Of a DNA stretch of 64,000 nucleotides, positions 34,365 through 43,872 are shown piece after piece (position 1 is the first letter of the stretch; each line of letters opens with the position of its first letter). The stretch covers positions 310,001 to 374,000 of the forward strand of contig NZ_JBGKBE010000001.1 in assembly GCF_041358175.1 (NCBI RefSeq). Reading direction: 5' to 3'. Below the pieces are notes generated by a model. The model had not been told where the DNA came from. It was given only the letters and a program-made list of their open reading frames with translations, and did no database searches. The stretch comes from Muriicola sp041358175. Lineage in GTDB: Bacteria > Bacteroidota > Bacteroidia > Flavobacteriales > Flavobacteriaceae. The position numbers and the translations under genes are program-made.

Positions 34365-35701
34365 GTAAAGAGGAGAGAGATAATAAAAACCGCGATTGCC
34401 CCCGTAATTCCAAGTACTGAAGTCCCTAGTCCGAATAATCGGTATCCCGTTTTTACATTCATGCCACTCATCTGCGTGACCACCCAGAAAAAACTGTCAT
34501 TTGCATGTGAAACCATGGCGGATCCCGAACCAATGGCTACAACCACCAGGGCTTTTTGAATTTCTGAATCGTATCCCAAGGAGGGCATCATGGGGGCGAT
34601 AATTGAAGCTGTAGTAACCAGGGCTACGGTAGATGATCCCTGTGCAGTTTTCAGCGCCGCGGCGAGAATAAAGGGAAGGAATATCCCGATATTAAGATCC
34701 TGTAGTGCATTTCCAAGGAGATCGGCTATGCCCGACATCTGCAAGACTGTGCCAAATATCCCGCCGGCACCTGTGATCAGGAGGATTGATGCTGCATCTT
34801 TGATCGCCTTTCCCACCCAGCCAGCAGAGGAGAGCATATCCTTATTAAGTCTCTTAGGCAACAGAAGACATAAAAACACACCTATCAACAAGGCGATAAC
34901 CGGCTCCCCTACAAAATTGATTATCTCAGAAATACGAGACAATTCACCTTTGGACTGTACTCCCAAAACCGACTTAAGAACTATGAGAAAAATTGGGATC
35001 AGGATAGGGAGGGAAGATCTCATGATCCCCGGTGCTTCTGTATTATCAGCTTTCATCTCAGTTGCTGGAGTATCACCCTTCTCAGGGTCTATATATGTAC
35101 GAGAGGCGTATTTTGAGGCAAATAAAATACCTGCTGCCAGGGCTATGAGGCTAACAGGAATACCAAAGGCAATGACCAGTCCCAGATTAGCCTCTAATAT
35201 CCCAGCTGCGGCTATAGGTCCCGGGGTGGGAGGAACCATGGTATGTGATGCCATCAGGCCGAGCCCAAGAGCGATCGCGGCCCCTGCCAGGGATATTCCC
35301 GCCTTTTTACTTAGACCCTTGTTAAGAGGATGCAAAAGCATAAAACCACTATCTGCAAAAACAGGAATAGAAACAATATATCCTATTGCACCCATGGCTA
35401 AGGGGATCCGCTTTTTGCCAATCAGTGAAAGAACCTTCATGGCAATCGTCTGGGCTCCCCCGGTATTTTCAAGAAAGGCTCCAATGATAACTCCTAAAAC
35501 AATGATCAATCCGATTTTTCCCAGGGTACCTCCGAAACCTTCATTAATGGCAAGTGTGATCTCCAATAAAGGCATCCCGGCGAAAAGTCCATAAGCAATA
35601 GAAATGATCAGAAGCGCGAGAAAGGGGTGTACTTTGAGTCGGGTAGTTAAAAGAACAATAAAAAGTACCGCTACGATCAGATATAGTATTTCCATTCTCA
35701 C
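34361..35701 (-). CDS. GntP-family permease (gluconate:H+ symporter type)
   Basis: A 446-aa inner-membrane protein with about twelve to fourteen helices. VHPFLALLIISIAYGLFAGMP, GFGGTLGKIGLIIVLGVIIGAFLENTGG-type segments and MASHTMVPPTPGPIAAAGIL are the GntP hallmarks. It would import gluconate or a related hydroxy acid with protons. The start is ATG 35701 or the third codon. No sugar-acid kinase or dehydratase is nearby, so the substrate is uncertain. Confidence 0.87.
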   Translation of the reverse strand: MRMEILYLIVAVLFIVLLTTRLKVHPFLALLIISIAYGLFAGMPLLEITLAINEGFGGTLGKIGLIIVLGVIIGAFLENTGGAQTIAMKVLSLIGKKRIPLAMGAIGYIVSIPVFADSGFMLLHPLNKGLSKKAGISLAGAAIALGLGLMASHTMVPPTPGPIAAAGILEANLGLVIAFGIPVSLIALAAGILFASKYASRTYIDPEKGDTPATEMKADNTEAPGIMRSSLPILIPIFLIVLKSVLGVQSKGELSRISEIINFVGEPVIALLIGVFLCLLLPKRLNKDMLSSAGWVGKAIKDAASILLITGAGGIFGTVLQMSGIADLLGNALQDLNIGIFLPFILAAALKTAQGSSTVALVTTASIIAPMMPSLGYDSEIQKALVVVAIGSGSAMVSHANDSFFWVVTQMSGMNVKTGYRLFGLGTSVLGITGAIAVFIISLLFT

Positions 35702-35786
35702 CTCCGGATTTTGAAAGAGCCGGTTAAACTAAAATACACATTTCCTCAGATACTAATCTGAAGAAACCCCGGCAGAACTAAGATGG

Positions 35787-36899
35787 CTATGCAAGTCTGG
35801 CCAGATCCCGCCCTACACTATTCCCGATAGCGATTCCCATCCCCCCGAGCCGGACCCCACAAGCTATGCGTTCCGATAATCTTTTTAAAATGGGCCTTTT
35901 CCGCAAACCAACCCCCATGATTCCGCTCCATCGCCGTTCGATTTCGAAGGAAGTGCCGGGGAGGATCACTTCGTGCAAAAGGTGTTCAAGTTCCGTCTGT
36001 ATCTGTTCTGTTATCCCTAATTCCTGTGTTTCTTCCCCTTTAAAATTAAGATTACGCCCACCGCCGAAAAGGAGTCTGTCTTCTACGTTCCTGAAATAAT
36101 AAAACCCTTTATCGAGATGAAAAGTCCCCCGTATTTGAAGCCCGGGTATGGGTTTAGTAATCAGGACCTGCGCCCTGGCAGGAGCCAGGTCAACATCTAC
36201 CCAATTTCCAGCAAATCCGTTGGTTGCAATCAATAATTTCTCTGTTCTGAACTCAAGGTTTTTTGTGAATAAACTGATCCCATTATCGTCTTCTTCATAA
36301 CTTAATACCTCCATGGCATTAAAAATTTTAATCCCTGAGGCTTGTACTTTCGCCAGCAAGGCGGCCATCATACTTCCTGTATCGATCTGTCCTTCTAAAG
36401 GGTTGCTGATAAAATTTGATTTCACTTTCTGAAAACCAAAAGTATTTGGGTATAATTCAAAAGCTTGCTTATTAAAAACGGGGAACAGGAGTTTGTTTAC
36501 CCTATCGAGTTCTTCACGGCATTGTTCAAAAAGTTCGTCATCCTTGTCCAAAAAAAGTTCATGCCCGCCAAGTTGTTGATATTTGAGGACTTTATCCCCG
36601 AGGGTAGATCGCAACAATTCTATTCCTTCGTAGCGCTTTTGAACCAGAGCGAGAACTTCTTCGGGACTGTGATGGTTGAGGTCGTCCAGTATCTCCGAAA
36701 TACTCCCAAAACATGCAAATCCTGCATTTTTGGTGCTAGCCCCCTGAGGCAGGACTCCTCTTTCCAAAATAATAATGTTTGCTGAAGGATACTTATCGCG
36801 CAATTCCAGAGCACAGGACAGGCCAACAATACCACTTCCGACAACGGTATAATCGATATCTTTAAACCAGGTATTGTATTCCCAATGGCTAAGGTTCAT
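35787..36899 (-). CDS. FAD-dependent amino-acid oxidase-like protein (DAO family)
   Basis: A 370-aa flavoprotein. The FAD-binding GSGIVGLSCALELR motif is near the N-terminus (about residues 21-34), with ILERG at the end of the second strand. STKNAGFACFGS and DRLLFGGGRNL are typical of the DAO/glycine oxidase fold, and a C-terminal GVRLGGMGIAIG contacts the flavin. The substrate is unknown, perhaps a D-amino acid or N-methyl amino acid. It starts just after a terminator that follows accC, so read-through from the acc operon would be limited. Confidence 0.87.
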   Translation of the reverse strand: MNLSHWEYNTWFKDIDYTVVGSGIVGLSCALELRDKYPSANIIILERGVLPQGASTKNAGFACFGSISEILDDLNHHSPEEVLALVQKRYEGIELLRSTLGDKVLKYQQLGGHELFLDKDDELFEQCREELDRVNKLLFPVFNKQAFELYPNTFGFQKVKSNFISNPLEGQIDTGSMMAALLAKVQASGIKIFNAMEVLSYEEDDNGISLFTKNLEFRTEKLLIATNGFAGNWVDVDLAPARAQVLITKPIPGLQIRGTFHLDKGFYYFRNVEDRLLFGGGRNLNFKGEETQELGITEQIQTELEHLLHEVILPGTSFEIERRWSGIMGVGLRKRPILKRLSERIACGVRLGGMGIAIGNSVGRDLARLA

Positions 36900-36904
36900 A
36901 GTAA

Positions 36905-36929
36905 CAAAAACTCCGGCAATAGCCGGAGT
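36905..36929 (-). terminator. Intrinsic terminator of the acc operon
   Basis: ACTCCGGC (36910-36917) and GCCGGAGT (36922-36929) with a four-base loop. The minus-strand T-run falls immediately before the ATG of the FAD oxidase gene. Confidence 0.82.
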
Positions 36930-36934
36930 ATGAT

Positions 36935-38290
36935 TTAGTTGTTTTCTGCTTCTGGTTTCATTTTAAAATCTTCCATGAATTTGGTGGTATAATTACCCGC
37001 CAGATAATCAGGATGATCCATCAATTGTCTGTGGAATGGGATCGTGGTTTTAATTCCTTCTATCACAAATTCATCCAGGGCCCTTTTCATTTTATTAATC
37101 GCCTCTTCCCTTGTCTGTGCAGTGGTGATTAGCTTGGCAATCATTGAATCATAATTGGGCGGAATAGTATAGCCACTGTAAACATGTGTGTCGAGGCGTA
37201 TTCCATGTCCACCCGGAGTGTGTAAAGTTGTAATTTTTCCAGGTGAAGGTCTGAATGCATTATAGGGATCTTCTGCATTGATCCTGCATTCAATTGCGTG
37301 TAATTTCGGATAATAATTCTTCCCTGAAATCGGTACACCACCGGCAACGAGAATCTGTTCCCTGATCAGGTCGTAATCTACCACCTGTTCCGTAATAGGG
37401 TGTTCTACCTGAATTCGGGTATTCATTTCCATAAAATAGAATTTACGGTGTTTGTCTACCAAAAATTCTATGGTTCCTGCCCCTTCGTATTTAATATACT
37501 CTGCAGCCTTGATAGCAGCTTTCCCCATGTCTTCCCTGAGCTTATCGGTCATAAAGGGAGATGGGGTTTCTTCTGTTAGTTTCTGATGGCGTCGCTGAAT
37601 TGAACAATCTCTTTCCGAGAGGTGGCAGGCCTTACCAAACTGATCTCCCACAACCTGTATCTCAATATGGCGGGGTTCCTCGATAAGTTTTTCCATGTAC
37701 ATTCCACCATTTCCAAATGCTGCGGTTGCTTCTTTTACAGCACTATTAAAAGCAGCCTCCATTTCTTCTTCCTTCCAAACAGCGCGCATTCCTTTTCCCC
37801 CACCACCGGCAGTGGCTTTTATCATTACCGGGTAACCTACTTTTTTAGCTGTCTTTATTGCATCTGCAACATCTTTTAATATTCCTTCTGACCCCGGCAC
37901 ACAAGGTACTCCAGCTTTTTTCATGGTTTCCTTGGCCGTGGCCTTGTCTCCCATTCTATCGATCTGTTCGCCTGTAGCTCCTATAAATTTAATGTCGTGT
38001 TCAGCACAGATTCTTGAGAACTTAGAATTTTCTGACAAAAAGCCATATCCCGGATGAATTCCATCTGCATTAGTGATTTCAGCCGCGGCTATAATGTTTG
38101 GAATCTTCAGGTAAGATTCACTACTGGGTGCGGGCCCAATACAGACCGCCTCGTCGGCGAAGCGAACATGAAGACTTTCTTCGTCGGCCTTAGAATAAAC
38201 AGCTACGGTTTTGATTCCCATTTCCTTACAGGTACGAATAATTCTAAGGGCAATTTCACCTCTGTTCGCAATAAGTATTTTCTTAAACAT
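36935..38290 (-). CDS. accC: Acetyl-CoA carboxylase, biotin carboxylase subunit
   Basis: A 451-aa ATP-grasp enzyme that carboxylates the biotin on AccB, the first step of fatty-acid synthesis. Key segments are KILIANRGEIALRIIR, the glycine-rich ATP loop KATAGGGGKGMR, ERDCSIQRRHQKL, and FYFMEMNTRIQVEHP with the metal and catalytic residues. Full-length. It is the last gene of the leftward yceD-rpmF-fabH-accB-accC series and ends at a terminator. Confidence 0.96.
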   Translation of the reverse strand: MFKKILIANRGEIALRIIRTCKEMGIKTVAVYSKADEESLHVRFADEAVCIGPAPSSESYLKIPNIIAAAEITNADGIHPGYGFLSENSKFSRICAEHDIKFIGATGEQIDRMGDKATAKETMKKAGVPCVPGSEGILKDVADAIKTAKKVGYPVMIKATAGGGGKGMRAVWKEEEMEAAFNSAVKEATAAFGNGGMYMEKLIEEPRHIEIQVVGDQFGKACHLSERDCSIQRRHQKLTEETPSPFMTDKLREDMGKAAIKAAEYIKYEGAGTIEFLVDKHRKFYFMEMNTRIQVEHPITEQVVDYDLIREQILVAGGVPISGKNYYPKLHAIECRINAEDPYNAFRPSPGKITTLHTPGGHGIRLDTHVYSGYTIPPNYDSMIAKLITTAQTREEAINKMKRALDEFVIEGIKTTIPFHRQLMDHPDYLAGNYTTKFMEDFKMKPEAENN

Positions 38291-38368
38291 AATTACCTCG
38301 TTTTGAATGACCAGGACAGTCTTATCTTTCCTTCAGGCATGATAGGGCCCCGGATCTGTTATTATGTA

Positions 38369-38851
38369 CTAGGATGGGTCTACCAGGAAAAGTGGCTGAT
38401 CAAACTCCACAGGTGAGGAATCATCCACAAGAACTTTTACAATTTTTCCTGATACTTCAGATTCAATGTCATTGAACAATTTCATTGCCTCAATAACACA
38501 CAGTACGTCGCCTACTGCAATAGAATCTCCAACTTCCACAAAAGAAGGTTTATCCGGGGAAGGCTTCCTGTAGAAAGTCCCGATGATCGGAGATTTAATA
38601 GTTACGTATTTCGAGTCTTCCTCATTTTTTGCCGCCGGTGTCTCGGCTGCCGGGGCTGGTGCGGCGGGTGCTGGAGGAGCTGGCGCCTGTGCCATTGCCG
38701 GTGGAAGTTGTTGAATATAGGTGGTTTCCCCACCGGGATCTGCACTCCCTGTTCTTATGGTGATCTTGATCTCATCTGTTTCCAGTTTTACTTCACTGGC
38801 ACCAGACTTAGCCACAAACTTAATTAAGCTTTGAATCTCTTTAATATCCAT
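38369..38851 (-). CDS. accB: Biotin carboxyl carrier protein of acetyl-CoA carboxylase
   Basis: A 160-aa carrier. The biotin acceptor is K124 in VIEAMKLFND. The domain is preceded by the usual flexible alanine/proline linker (about residues 50-75) and an N-terminal helix region (MDIKEIQSLIKFV). It shuttles CO2 between AccC and the carboxyltransferase. It lies 26 bases after fabH and 78 before accC. Confidence 0.96.
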   Translation of the reverse strand: MDIKEIQSLIKFVAKSGASEVKLETDEIKITIRTGSADPGGETTYIQQLPPAMAQAPAPPAPAAPAPAAETPAAKNEEDSKYVTIKSPIIGTFYRKPSPDKPSFVEVGDSIAVGDVLCVIEAMKLFNDIESEVSGKIVKVLVDDSSPVEFDQPLFLVDPS

Positions 38852-38877
38852 GGAATTCTTATTTGATTAGTTCTTGC

Positions 38878-39870
38878 TTAGTTATACGCCCAATTTAAAT
38901 AAATGGAGCCCCAGGTAAATCCACCACCAAAAGCAGCAAACACCAGGTTATCTCCTTTTTTCAACTGCTTTTCATAATCGCTCAATAAGAGCGGTAAGGT
39001 AGCAGATGTAGTATTGCCATATCGCTGAATGTTCATCATCACCTTTTCAGGATCAAGGCCCATCCGATTTGATGTAGCATCTATAATTCGCTTATTCGCC
39101 TGATGAGGAACAAGCCATTGCACATCATCGTGCGAAAGCCCATTCCTGTCCATAATAAGGGCAGCTACTTCAGCCATATTGGAAACAGCAAATTTAAATA
39201 CCGATTTCCCATCCTGGAAAACGTAATGTTGCTTGTTCTTTACCGTTTCTTCAGAGGCTGGTAACAGGGATCCTCCCGCCTCAATTTTAAGAAATTCTCT
39301 CCCACTGCCATCCGATCTGAGGTACTCATCCTGTAATCCCAGGCCTTCGGTATTGGGTTCAAATAAAACAGCACCCGCCCCATCACCAAAGATAATACAG
39401 GTAGTTCTATCGGTATAATCAAGGATAGAAGACATTTTGTCTGCTCCTATTAAAAGTACTTTTTTGTACTTCCCTGATTCTATATAGCGAGCTGCCGTAG
39501 ACATTCCAAAAAGGAAATTAGAACAGGCTGCCTGTATATCGTATGCAAAGGCATTTACTGCCCCTATTTTAGTGGCCACAAATACTGCTGTGGATGCAAC
39601 AGGAAGATCGGGAGTGGCTGTCCCTAACAGAACAAGGTCGATCTCAGCCGGATCGATATTGGATTTCTCTATCAGGTCCTCCGCGGCTTTTATAGCCAAA
39701 TAAGAAGTCCCTTTGTCCTTATCCTTAAGTATCCTGCGTTCTTTTATTCCTGTACGGGTGGTAATCCATTCATCAGTGGTTTCCACCATGGTTTCCAGGA
39801 TCTTATTGGTTAACCTGTAGTCTGGCACAAAGGCCCCCACAGCTGTAATCGCTGCTGTAATTTTGGTCAT
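38878..39870 (-). CDS. fabH: Beta-ketoacyl-ACP synthase III
   Basis: A 330-aa thiolase-fold enzyme that starts fatty-acid chains by condensing acetyl- or branched acyl-CoA with malonyl-ACP. The catalytic triad is C in DIQAACSNF, H in VPHQANKRI, and N in RYGNTTSAT. Full length with the family's N-terminal RTGIKERR substrate segment. Branched primers are usual in Bacteroidota, but the primer preference cannot be read here. Confidence 0.95.
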   Translation of the reverse strand: MTKITAAITAVGAFVPDYRLTNKILETMVETTDEWITTRTGIKERRILKDKDKGTSYLAIKAAEDLIEKSNIDPAEIDLVLLGTATPDLPVASTAVFVATKIGAVNAFAYDIQAACSNFLFGMSTAARYIESGKYKKVLLIGADKMSSILDYTDRTTCIIFGDGAGAVLFEPNTEGLGLQDEYLRSDGSGREFLKIEAGGSLLPASEETVKNKQHYVFQDGKSVFKFAVSNMAEVAALIMDRNGLSHDDVQWLVPHQANKRIIDATSNRMGLDPEKVMMNIQRYGNTTSATLPLLLSDYEKQLKKGDNLVFAAFGGGFTWGSIYLNWAYN

Positions 39871-39987
39871 GCGAACAAGAGTTTTTTATACGGAAACCTT
39901 CAAAAATGCTCCAAAAGTGTTGAAAAATAGTGATTTTTTATGACTTTAAGACCAAAGTGCTACTTTTTCAGCCTATGGAAAAAGTCC

Positions 39988-40019
39988 ATAAAAAAACTCC
40001 CATTGTGGCTAATGGGAGT
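39988..40019 (-). terminator. Intrinsic terminator after rpmF
   Basis: ACTCCCATT (39996-40004) and AATGGGAGT (40011-40019) form a nine-pair stem; the minus-strand T-run is at 39990-39996. It separates yceD-rpmF from fabH-accB-accC, so the second group may have its own promoter in the 120 bases before fabH. Confidence 0.85.
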
Positions 40020-40039
40020 CTTAGATATCATATAAAATC

Positions 40040-40234
40040 TTAGGCCGATTCTTCCGCTTTGTCAATTAGCACCTGTCCACGATAGTATAATTTACCCTCG
40101 TGCCAGTGAGCCCTGTGGTACAAATGTACTTCGCCGGTTGTTGGATCTTTTGCAAGCGTTGGCGCTACAGCCTTATAATGTGTTCTTCTTTTGTCTCTTC
40201 TGGTTCTGGAAATCTTCCTTTTAGGATGTGCCAT
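40040..40234 (-). CDS. rpmF: 50S ribosomal protein L32
   Basis: A 64-aa basic ribosomal protein with the classical N-terminus AHPKRKISRTRRDKRRTH. The C-terminal half lacks the zinc-binding cysteine pairs found in some L32 proteins, so this is the zinc-free form. It follows the YceD-family gene by eight bases, the conserved neighbourhood that links ribosome and lipid synthesis genes in bacteria. Confidence 0.96.
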   Translation of the reverse strand: MAHPKRKISRTRRDKRRTHYKAVAPTLAKDPTTGEVHLYHRAHWHEGKLYYRGQVLIDKAEESA

Positions 40235-40242
40235 CGTGACTT

Positions 40243-40776
40243 TTATTTATCCGTTAGTAAATTTTTTAAAGCATCCCATCGGGGATCTGTATTGTTGTCG
40301 TTGTTATTTGATTCTTTTGGCTGCAATTCTTCGAGCTTCTTTAAAGCTTCCGACTTAAGCGTTCCGTCTTCCACCCCCGGGTGAATTCGTTTTTGTGGAA
40401 CAGCAAGTACAAGCATCTCGTAAATATACTGCGCAATGTTAAACTGATGTTCCCCATGAGGGATCACCAGGATCTCATCATCCTCATCATTGTAATCTTC
40501 TCCGAACTTTACAACAAGCGGTAAAGATCCCGAAACTTCCAGATCAAAGGGTTCATTGGTTAGGTCGCAGGCAACATTGACCGTGCCTTGAGCTTCCATC
40601 TCCAGTTCCATTACGGTACTCGTTTTGTTAAAATGAACCTTTATCGAAATATCGGCTTCATTAAACTCATTGTACTCAAAAGATTCAAAGAACGAATTAT
40701 TTATTTGATACTCAAACGAGTGTGCCCCTACTTTTAATCCTGAAAAAGGAATTGTAAATTCCTTATGCGTCGTCAT
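40243..40776 (-). CDS. YceD-family (DUF177) protein
   Basis: A 177-aa protein with the DUF177 core, including CDLTNEPFDLEVSGSLPLVVKFG. The usual pair of CxxC motifs is reduced to one cysteine here. YceD proteins are linked with large-subunit rRNA maturation, and the gene nearly always precedes rpmF, as here. The C-terminal tail is acidic and asparagine-rich before NTDPRWDALKNL, the usual ending. Confidence 0.88.
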   Translation of the reverse strand: MTTHKEFTIPFSGLKVGAHSFEYQINNSFFESFEYNEFNEADISIKVHFNKTSTVMELEMEAQGTVNVACDLTNEPFDLEVSGSLPLVVKFGEDYNDEDDEILVIPHGEHQFNIAQYIYEMLVLAVPQKRIHPGVEDGTLKSEALKKLEELQPKESNNNDNNTDPRWDALKNLLTDK

Positions 40777-40889
40777 TGTCTACAATCGTTTAAGGCGTGC
40801 AAAGATAAATTTTTTTTGCCAATTGCAAATCAATTTATCAATTATTTAGGCCTCTTTCCGTGAAGAAGATGCGAAATACCAGGCAATCT

Positions 40890-41942
40890 CTAAGAAGCTC
40901 TTGCTTTTTGCTTCTTTAATGGATTTTTTGAAACCTCCTCGTAGTCTCTTCGGTTCCTGAAAATCTTTATCCCCATGAATACCGCTTCCTTGAAGGAACC
41001 TGCATCTGCCTGGCCCTTGCCTGCAATTTCATAGGCAGTACCGTGATCCGGGGAAGTCCTTACCCGGTTCAATCCAGCAGTAAAGTTCACCCCCCGACCA
41101 AAGGACAGGGTCTTAAATGGAATTAGTCCCTGGTCGTGGTAGGCCGCCAGGATGGCATCAAATTGCTTATAAACATCAGAACCAAAAAAACTATCGGCAG
41201 CATAAGGACCGAAAATCAATTTTCCGTTATCGACCATCTCTCTGATGACGGGTCTTAATACCTCATCATCTTCTTTCCCAATTACTCCATCGTCTCCGCT
41301 GTGTGGATTGATTCCCAGCATGGCAATCTTAGGTTTCCTTATCGAAAAATCCATTTTCAGGCTTTTCTCTATGATATCGATCTTATTTCTGATCAGCTTG
41401 GAAGTAATATTCTGCGCCACATCCTTTACCGCTACATGGTCAGTCAGAAGACCTACTTTCAGGGACTCTGTAACCATGAACATCAAACTTTCCCCTCCGA
41501 GTTCACCGGCCAGATAGTCGGTATGACCGGGGAAGTTGAAATCCTCGGCCTGAATATTTTTTTTGTTTATCGGAGCCGTTACCAAAATGTCAATTTCATT
41601 ATTCTGAAGTGCTTTTACAGCAGCTTTTAAGGAGCGGATCGCATATTTTCCTGCCTCTTCTGTGGCCTTTCCGTATTCAATGGAAGGGGTTTCCTTCCAG
41701 ACATTTACAACATTGATCTTCCCTGCGATAGCCTGAGACGCCCGCTCCACACCATGAAAAGTTATATTTATTCCCAGATCGTTTTTCTGCTGACTAATTG
41801 TTTTATTGGAAGCAAAAATAACCGGAGTGCACAACTCCAGCATTCTGCTGTCCTCAAATGTCTTCAGAATCACTTCACAGCCAATGCCATTGAGGTCTCC
41901 CACTGAGATTCCAACCGTAATATTTACACTTTCCTTCTTCAT
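40890..41942 (-). CDS. pdxA: 4-hydroxythreonine-4-phosphate dehydrogenase
   Basis: The protein has 350 aa if it starts at ATG 41942 (MKKESVNITVGISVGDLNGIG), which fits the family; an in-frame ATG at 41993 would add 17 basic residues. Metal and substrate motifs are FPGHTDYLAGE, INPHSGDDGVIG, AYHDQGLIPFK and RTSPDHGTAYEIAGKG. It works in the DXP-dependent route to pyridoxal phosphate. Divergent from ribE. Confidence 0.93.
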   Translation of the reverse strand: MKKESVNITVGISVGDLNGIGCEVILKTFEDSRMLELCTPVIFASNKTISQQKNDLGINITFHGVERASQAIAGKINVVNVWKETPSIEYGKATEEAGKYAIRSLKAAVKALQNNEIDILVTAPINKKNIQAEDFNFPGHTDYLAGELGGESLMFMVTESLKVGLLTDHVAVKDVAQNITSKLIRNKIDIIEKSLKMDFSIRKPKIAMLGINPHSGDDGVIGKEDDEVLRPVIREMVDNGKLIFGPYAADSFFGSDVYKQFDAILAAYHDQGLIPFKTLSFGRGVNFTAGLNRVRTSPDHGTAYEIAGKGQADAGSFKEAVFMGIKIFRNRRDYEEVSKNPLKKQKARAS

Positions 41943-42070
41943 ATATCTGGTCTTTGCCTTACCTTTGACTCTTGAAATTACCGCTGCCGGCATTTCGTTT
42001 TATTTAGTTCAAAAATAAGGTATAAAGACCTTCCCGGTAGCGAAAAAACCTCTTTTTTAAATCCCCTGAA

Positions 42071-42658
42071 ATGTTTACAGGAATAATAGAAACCCTTGGT
42101 AAGGTCACACAGCTAAAACAGGAAGGAAGTAATCTGCACATTACAATCTCCTCCCAACTTGCATCGGAACTCAAGATTGATCAGAGCGTATCTCATAATG
42201 GTGTTTGCCTTACCGTAGTAGGAATTGAAGAAGATGAATATCAGGTGACAGCGATCGAGGAAACACTGCTAAAATCAAATCTGGCTGATCTCAAAACCGG
42301 CGACCTTGTCAACCTTGAACGCGCAATGATTCTGGGCACCCGACTCGATGGCCACATCGTACAGGGCCATGTAGATACTACCGGGACATGTACGAACATT
42401 GAACAAAAAGATGGGAGTTGGTACTTTACATTCAGCTACCCGGCCAAGGCGGATCAAGTTACCATCGAAAAGGGTTCTATCACTGTAGACGGAGTTAGTC
42501 TTACCGTGGTTGATTCGGAAAAAAACAGCTTTAGCGTAGCCATTATTCCTTATACCTATGAAAATACCCGTTTTAAAGAATACAAAACCGGCAGCAGGGT
42601 GAATCTGGAATTTGATGTCATCGGGAAATACGTTGCCCGACTCCTGAAAAATCAATAA
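42071..42658 (+). CDS. ribE: Riboflavin synthase, alpha subunit
   Basis: A 195-aa enzyme made of two similar lumazine-binding barrels. The first begins MFTGIIETLGKV and contains SHNGVCLTVVGI. The second has the matching GHIVQGHVDTTG and TVDGVSLTVVD. It makes riboflavin from two molecules of 6,7-dimethyl-8-ribityllumazine. The short upstream region has no room for an FMN riboswitch and none is seen. Confidence 0.95.
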   Translation: MFTGIIETLGKVTQLKQEGSNLHITISSQLASELKIDQSVSHNGVCLTVVGIEEDEYQVTAIEETLLKSNLADLKTGDLVNLERAMILGTRLDGHIVQGHVDTTGTCTNIEQKDGSWYFTFSYPAKADQVTIEKGSITVDGVSLTVVDSEKNSFSVAIIPYTYENTRFKEYKTGSRVNLEFDVIGKYVARLLKNQ

Positions 42659-42675
42659 GTTAAATCAGACGCTGT

Positions 42676-43872
42676 TTAATTTTCAAAAAAACTAATGGAA
42701 GAACCTATCCAGGTGTCATTAGTAAGATGTGAAACATTGATCATAGGACCTTTCCCCATTCTTGTGAGATTGATGACCGGCTTTAATTTTCCCTCCGCCT
42801 CATTCCAGATATAGAGGATGCGCAATTCTACCTTTGCACTTTTATCGGTTTTTGTTTTAATCAGCGGAGCATAGGTAACCTTTTTCTGTAGCATATAGTT
42901 TTTCCTGTCTTCAATAGAATTGAGTAACTCCCATGTTGGCTCGAGGTTCACACCTTTTCCCGCAAAAGAGAAAAGGGGTTTGAGAACAAATTGCGCCAGG
43001 TCAATGTCCTTCGGAATCTCATCGAGGTAATATGAATCAGGAACGCTTTCGTGGGATAGCATAGGCATAATACATTTTGAGATCATAAAAAACCAGTCGG
43101 GGTTAGTAATCCAGGTTACATCGAGATCGTCAAACATGTTGAAGTTGGTCTTCAGGTCTTTAAACTGATACAGATCATCAAATATCACACGATTGTATAT
43201 GCGGTGTATCCTGATTTTACGACCCTCCTTTTCGTAATACAGCTTATTTCCTTCTTTGATCACCCTGGTCATGCATACAACTTCAATTCCCAGAGCCTGT
43301 TGGGTTGCAGAGAAATCGATCCGGGTTTTCTGTTTTTCGGGATATATCTCCATCAAAATCACATTTTCCGGATTCTCCTCTCCCAGAATCACTTCTCTGA
43401 GGGTATTGAAATACGTCTCTTCTGTATGACCTCCCAAAAAGTAATGAAAGCCATTCTCAGGAAGGCTAGGATAGCACTTTAGATACGCCTTAGCCAAAAA
43501 AGGCTGATAACAAAACAAGGAAGGGAATGCCTGTAATTCTATGAGTTGTGGACTAAGATTTCCATGTTCATCTTCGCAAATTCCAAAATCAATCCCAAGG
43601 AAATGCGGATTGCCCACCGGGGTAGGAGAATGCAAATGTTTAGGCATAAAGCGTTGTCTGACAGCTTCGAATTCCAGGCCATCCAATTGTTCCAGGATGG
43701 CATTGCAGGCGGCCTGCACTTTTTCTCTCATTTCCCTGTCTATAAAGACCGGAGTTTCTGAAATACGGAAAGGACATGGCTCCCCAAAAGTCTCTAAAAC
43801 CTCCTTTTGAAGCCTTTCGTAATGGGCCTCATTAAACCCGGCGTTAAAAGCTTCTCTAATTTTAGGTATCAT
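42676..43872 (-). CDS. Putative circularly permuted ATP-grasp ligase, 398 aa
   Basis: No named family is recognised with certainty. The acidic metal-binding segment (GIDFGICED, D95, and IELQAFPSLF, E112) comes first. RIHRIYNRVIFDD follows, and the glycine-rich nucleotide loop LKPLFSFAGKGV (K298, G305, G307) comes late. That order is reversed relative to classical ATP-grasp enzymes and matches permuted ones such as glutathionylspermidine synthase. It would form an amide bond using ATP. Its start overlaps the amidotransferase stop by four bases (ATGA), implying translational coupling. It is the last gene of a five-gene leftward run. Confidence 0.6.
   Translation of the reverse strand: MIPKIREAFNAGFNEAHYERLQKEVLETFGEPCPFRISETPVFIDREMREKVQAACNAILEQLDGLEFEAVRQRFMPKHLHSPTPVGNPHFLGIDFGICEDEHGNLSPQLIELQAFPSLFCYQPFLAKAYLKCYPSLPENGFHYFLGGHTEETYFNTLREVILGEENPENVILMEIYPEKQKTRIDFSATQQALGIEVVCMTRVIKEGNKLYYEKEGRKIRIHRIYNRVIFDDLYQFKDLKTNFNMFDDLDVTWITNPDWFFMISKCIMPMLSHESVPDSYYLDEIPKDIDLAQFVLKPLFSFAGKGVNLEPTWELLNSIEDRKNYMLQKKVTYAPLIKTKTDKSAKVELRILYIWNEAEGKLKPVINLTRMGKGPMINVSHLTNDTWIGSSISFFEN

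Noticed and set aside
41994..42070. FMN riboswitch before ribE
   Set aside because: The gap is under 130 bases even with the later pdxA start, and none of the conserved RFN blocks is visible.
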